From an uncultured Bacteroidales bacterium (lineage in GTDB: Bacteria > Bacteroidota > Bacteroidia > Bacteroidales > UBA932), in the NCBI GenBank assembly GCA_946530505.1, contig CAMNAD010000015.1, forward strand, positions 1-16,901: a stretch of 16,901 bases of DNA, written 5' to 3'. A program made the position numbers and the translations under genes. Below, piece after piece: positions 14,939 through 16,901 of this stretch. Each line of letters starts with the position of its first letter. Position 1 is the stretch's first letter. The notes beneath the pieces were generated by a model. That model made no database searches. It was not told where the DNA came from and worked only from the letters and a program-made list of their open reading frames with translations.

Positions 14939-16390
14939 ATGTCTGATATTCGTAATCTGAAACCTGCAAACGTCTGGAACAATTTCTACCAGCTTACCCG
15001 TCAGCCCCGTCCTTCGAAGCATGAAGAGAAGGTGCGCGCATTTCTCCTGAAGTGGGGAAAAGAGCATGGTGTGGAAACCTTTGCAGACGCTACCGGAAAC
15101 GTTATAATGAAGATTCCCGCAACTCCCGGCTACGAGAACCGCAAGACCGTCATCCTCCAGGGCCACATGGATATGGTGCCGCAGAAGAGGGGAGACGTAG
15201 AGCATGATTTTCTGACCGACCCCATCGAAACATGGATTGACGGCGAGTGGGTAAAGGCAAAGGGCACTACGCTCGGCGCCGACGACGGAATGGGTGTAGC
15301 CATGGCGATGGCCGTCGCCGAGAGCAAAGACCTCAAGCACGGCCCCGTCGAGGTGCTTGTCACCTACGACGAAGAAACCGGAATGACCGGGGCCAACAAA
15401 CTCCAGCCCGGTGTTCTCAAGGGAGAAATCCTCATCAACCTCGACTCCGAGACCGAAGGTGAGCTTTATGTTGGCTGTGCCGGAGGTATGGACACCGAAG
15501 GAAGCGGCCGCTACACTAAGGTCCGCCGTCCCGCAGGCTACGAGGCTTATTCCCTGCAGGTCAAGGGTTGCCAGGGAGGGCATTCCGGCATGGACATCAT
15601 CCTCTGCCGTGCGAATGCCAACCGCATCGCCGCCCGCCTTGTCGACCAGATCCTCGCCAGGACCGATTCCAAGCTCGTCGAGTTTGCCGGAGGCAACATG
15701 CGCAACGCCATCCCCCGCGAAGCAGAAGCCCTGCTTTATGTAAAGGATCCTGCAAAGGTGGCGCGCGTAGTCAAGAAGGCCGGCCGCGAGATTTTCGACG
15801 AATTCCGCCATACCGATCCCGACATGAAGATCCTCTTCGTCCCGACCGACGTCCGCAAGGGCTATGTGAAAGAAGACGAGGCCCGCAAGCTGATCAACGC
15901 CGTTCTTGCCTGCCCCGATGGAGTGGAGCGCATGTCCCAGACCATGCCCGGCACCGTGGAAACCTCCAACAACCTCGCCATCGTCAAGATTGCCGACGGC
16001 AAAGTCTCGGTAGTCACTCTCATGCGAAGCTTTATCGACAGCGCGAAGGTCGCCCTTTCCCGCAAGATAGCCGCCGTGCTGAACAATGCCGGCATCGCCA
16101 CCCGTTTCGTGGGTGCATATTCCGGCTGGGCTCCGGACGACAAGAGCCAGATACTCAAGGTGATGAAGGAGTCCTACAAGAAGCTTTACGGCAAGGAGCC
16201 GGAGGTCATGGCGATACATGCCGGGCTTGAATGCGGCATTATCGGAGGCATCTATCCTGGTCTCGACATGATTTCCTTCGGCCCCACCCTTAAGAGCCCC
16301 CATTCTCCCGACGAACGCTGCTTCATTCCTTCGGTTCAGAAGGCATGGGATTTCCTCGTTGCAGTGCTGGAGGCTGTTCCAGTGCGTTAG
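14939..16390 (+). CDS. pepD: Aminoacyl-histidine dipeptidase PepD (M20C family)
   Basis: This is a cytoplasmic dizinc dipeptidase that hydrolyses Xaa-His (beta-Ala-His, carnosine-like) and other dipeptides. The frame is open from 14822, but the ATG at 14939 (MSDIRNLKPANVWNNF) is the family start and gives 483 residues, the usual length. Zinc ligands and catalytic residues are visible: His76 and Asp78 in LQGHMDMVPQK, Asp115 in LGADDGMG, the catalytic Glu145 and ligand Glu146 in TYDEETGMTGA, Asp169 in NLDSETEG, and the last His in AIHAGLECGIIGG. The middle dimerisation domain contains GGHSGMDI. No signal peptide is present. The gene closes the plus-strand operon, 11 bp after DUF4831, and is followed by a strong terminator. 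Its place with a POT-type importer across the divergent region fits use of imported dipeptides. Confidence 0.95.
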   Translation: MSDIRNLKPANVWNNFYQLTRQPRPSKHEEKVRAFLLKWGKEHGVETFADATGNVIMKIPATPGYENRKTVILQGHMDMVPQKRGDVEHDFLTDPIETWIDGEWVKAKGTTLGADDGMGVAMAMAVAESKDLKHGPVEVLVTYDEETGMTGANKLQPGVLKGEILINLDSETEGELYVGCAGGMDTEGSGRYTKVRRPAGYEAYSLQVKGCQGGHSGMDIILCRANANRIAARLVDQILARTDSKLVEFAGGNMRNAIPREAEALLYVKDPAKVARVVKKAGREIFDEFRHTDPDMKILFVPTDVRKGYVKEDEARKLINAVLACPDGVERMSQTMPGTVETSNNLAIVKIADGKVSVVTLMRSFIDSAKVALSRKIAAVLNNAGIATRFVGAYSGWAPDDKSQILKVMKESYKKLYGKEPEVMAIHAGLECGIIGGIYPGLDMISFGPTLKSPHSPDERCFIPSVQKAWDFLVAVLEAVPVR

Positions 16391-16427
16391 GAACACGGTT
16401 GTTAGTTAACTGTTGATAACTTTTCTT

Positions 16428-16459
16428 GAGGATGCATTGACAAAGTGCATCCTCTTTTA
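16428..16459 (+). terminator. Intrinsic terminator after pepD
   Basis: A perfect nine-pair stem GAGGATGCA (16428-16436) and TGCATCCTC (16446-16454) encloses a nine-base loop and is followed by tttta. It lies 38 bp after the pepD stop and should end the lpxL-DUF4831-pepD transcript. The loop begins with ttgaca, which may be the -33 element of the next promoter. Confidence 0.85.
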
Positions 16460-16468
16460 TTAACTTTG
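16437..16468 (+). promoter_or_regulatory. Candidate promoter for the reductase gene
   Basis: TTGACA at 16437-16442 and TAACTTTG at 16461-16468 (fits TAnnTTTG) are 18 bp apart, a good Bacteroidetes spacing. A start near 16475 would give a leader of about 100 nt. The upstream element sits in the loop of the pepD terminator. A second, weaker candidate is TTTG at 16524-16527 with TACTTTTA at 16545-16552, 17 bp apart. Confidence 0.55.
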
Positions 16469-16495
16469 TTAGCGAAAAGGACGCTAAAATTATGA

Positions 16496-16526
16496 TTCGG
16501 GTTGTGAACGCAACTCGGAATTTTTT
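16496..16526 (+). terminator. Terminator-like hairpin in the reductase leader
   Basis: The arms CGGGTTG (16498-16504) and CAACTCG (16511-16517) form seven pairs with one G-U around a six-base loop; a bulged G lets flanking TT/AA extend it. Six T residues follow at 16521-16526. The structure lies after the candidate transcription start and 51 nt before the ATG, as expected for a conditional terminator or attenuator. A short hairpin TTAGCG / CGCTAA (16469-16487) precedes it. No known riboswitch core is recognised in the 187-bp gap. Confidence 0.55.
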
Positions 16527-16577
16527 GCCCCAAACCAGGACTATTACTTTTATAAAACCTTATAACCTATTGATTTT

Positions 16578-16901
16578 ATGGACGTCAGGAAAACAAATGG
16601 ATCCGTTGAAGAGTTCGATCTCGAGAAATTGAAGAAAGGTATTCGCCAGACCTACAAATCTACGGGCCAGCGCTGCCCGGAAGAGGTCGTTGTTTCCATT
16701 ACCGACAACCTTTATATCTATAACAACATGACGAGTCAGGAGATCCGCCGGCAAGTGGTAGATTCCCTGATGTCCATCAACAAGAAAGCCGCCCTGGAGT
16801 ATATCCAGAAGTTCGACGACGGCAAGGACCTCCGCAAGAAGAGGGACTTCATCAAGGACTATATCAAGGCCTCCAACGCCGCCACCGGCTCCAAGTTCGA
16901 C
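16578..16901 (+). CDS. nrdD: ATP-cone N-terminus, probable anaerobic ribonucleoside-triphosphate reductase
   Basis: Only the first 108 codons are in the window; the gene runs off the right edge. Residues 3-95 form an ATP-cone: VRKTNGSVEEFDLEKLKKGI, then SITDNLYIYNNMTSQEIRR and VVDSLMSINKKAALEYIQKF. The cone is the allosteric nucleotide-binding domain found in ribonucleotide reductases and NrdR. The following linker, KKRDFIKDYIKASNAATGSKFD, resembles the join to the catalytic domain of Bacteroidales class III (NrdD) reductases, which make dNTPs without oxygen using a glycyl radical. The glycyl-radical domain and any nrdG partner lie beyond the edge, so the gene symbol is a probable call. NrdR itself is too short and begins with a zinc ribbon, so it is unlikely. 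The gene appears to have its own promoter and a structured leader. Confidence 0.7.
   Translation, partial: MDVRKTNGSVEEFDLEKLKKGIRQTYKSTGQRCPEEVVVSITDNLYIYNNMTSQEIRRQVVDSLMSINKKAALEYIQKFDDGKDLRKKRDFIKDYIKASNAATGSKFD

Noticed and set aside
16391..16427. DnaA-box-like TTATCAACA on the minus strand (tgttgataa)
   Set aside because: It deviates from TTATnCACA, occurs once and has no origin-linked genes nearby.

Overview
The window looks like chromosomal DNA of a Bacteroidetes (order Bacteroidales) bacterium, probably a gut or anaerobic lineage. Four things point that way. Gene families such as DUF4831, TIGR02757 and a DUF1680-like glycosidase lipoprotein are typical of the group. The POT transporter carries the Bacteroidales-style NTGERFGYY signature. 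Candidate -7 boxes match the Bacteroidetes TAnnTTTG consensus. Shine-Dalgarno sequences are generally absent before start codons. The genus cannot be fixed from sequence alone. No tRNA, rRNA, CRISPR array, phage gene or transposase gene was seen.

Layout. Positions 1-12899 hold eleven genes, all on the minus strand and mostly touching or overlapping. In transcription order they are: a POT peptide transporter, a TIGR02757 protein, a zeta-toxin-like P-loop kinase, TldD, a TldE/PmbA homologue, then a 51-bp-period palindromic repeat array, a SlyD-like FKBP prolyl isomerase with a metal-binding tail, a family 2 glycosyltransferase, TrkA, a secreted parallel beta-helix lipoprotein, a DUF389 membrane protein, and the N-terminus of a DUF1680/GH127-like lipoprotein that runs off the left edge. 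A 98-bp divergent promoter region (12900-12997) separates this block from a plus-strand operon: LpxL/HtrB-like acyltransferase, DUF4831 protein and PepD dipeptidase. The operon ends in a good intrinsic terminator, followed by a structured leader and the N-terminal ATP-cone of a probable anaerobic ribonucleotide reductase that runs off the right edge.

How the genes fit together. The minus-strand block is mostly housekeeping of mixed function: peptide import and TldD/TldE peptide breakdown, protein folding, potassium homeostasis, surface glycan synthesis, and secreted carbohydrate-active proteins. The plus operon combines lipid A acylation, a secreted protein of unknown function and dipeptide hydrolysis.

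Most unusual features. (1) Five 27-bp palindromes at exact 51-bp spacing lie between pmbA and slyD, leaving all six frames open. (2) A small REP-pair/BIME-like element lies in frame inside the pmbA coding sequence. (3) The pepD terminator overlaps the likely promoter of the reductase gene, whose leader holds a second terminator-like hairpin. I did not find a convincing new multi-gene system; the palindromic array is the best candidate for something undescribed.
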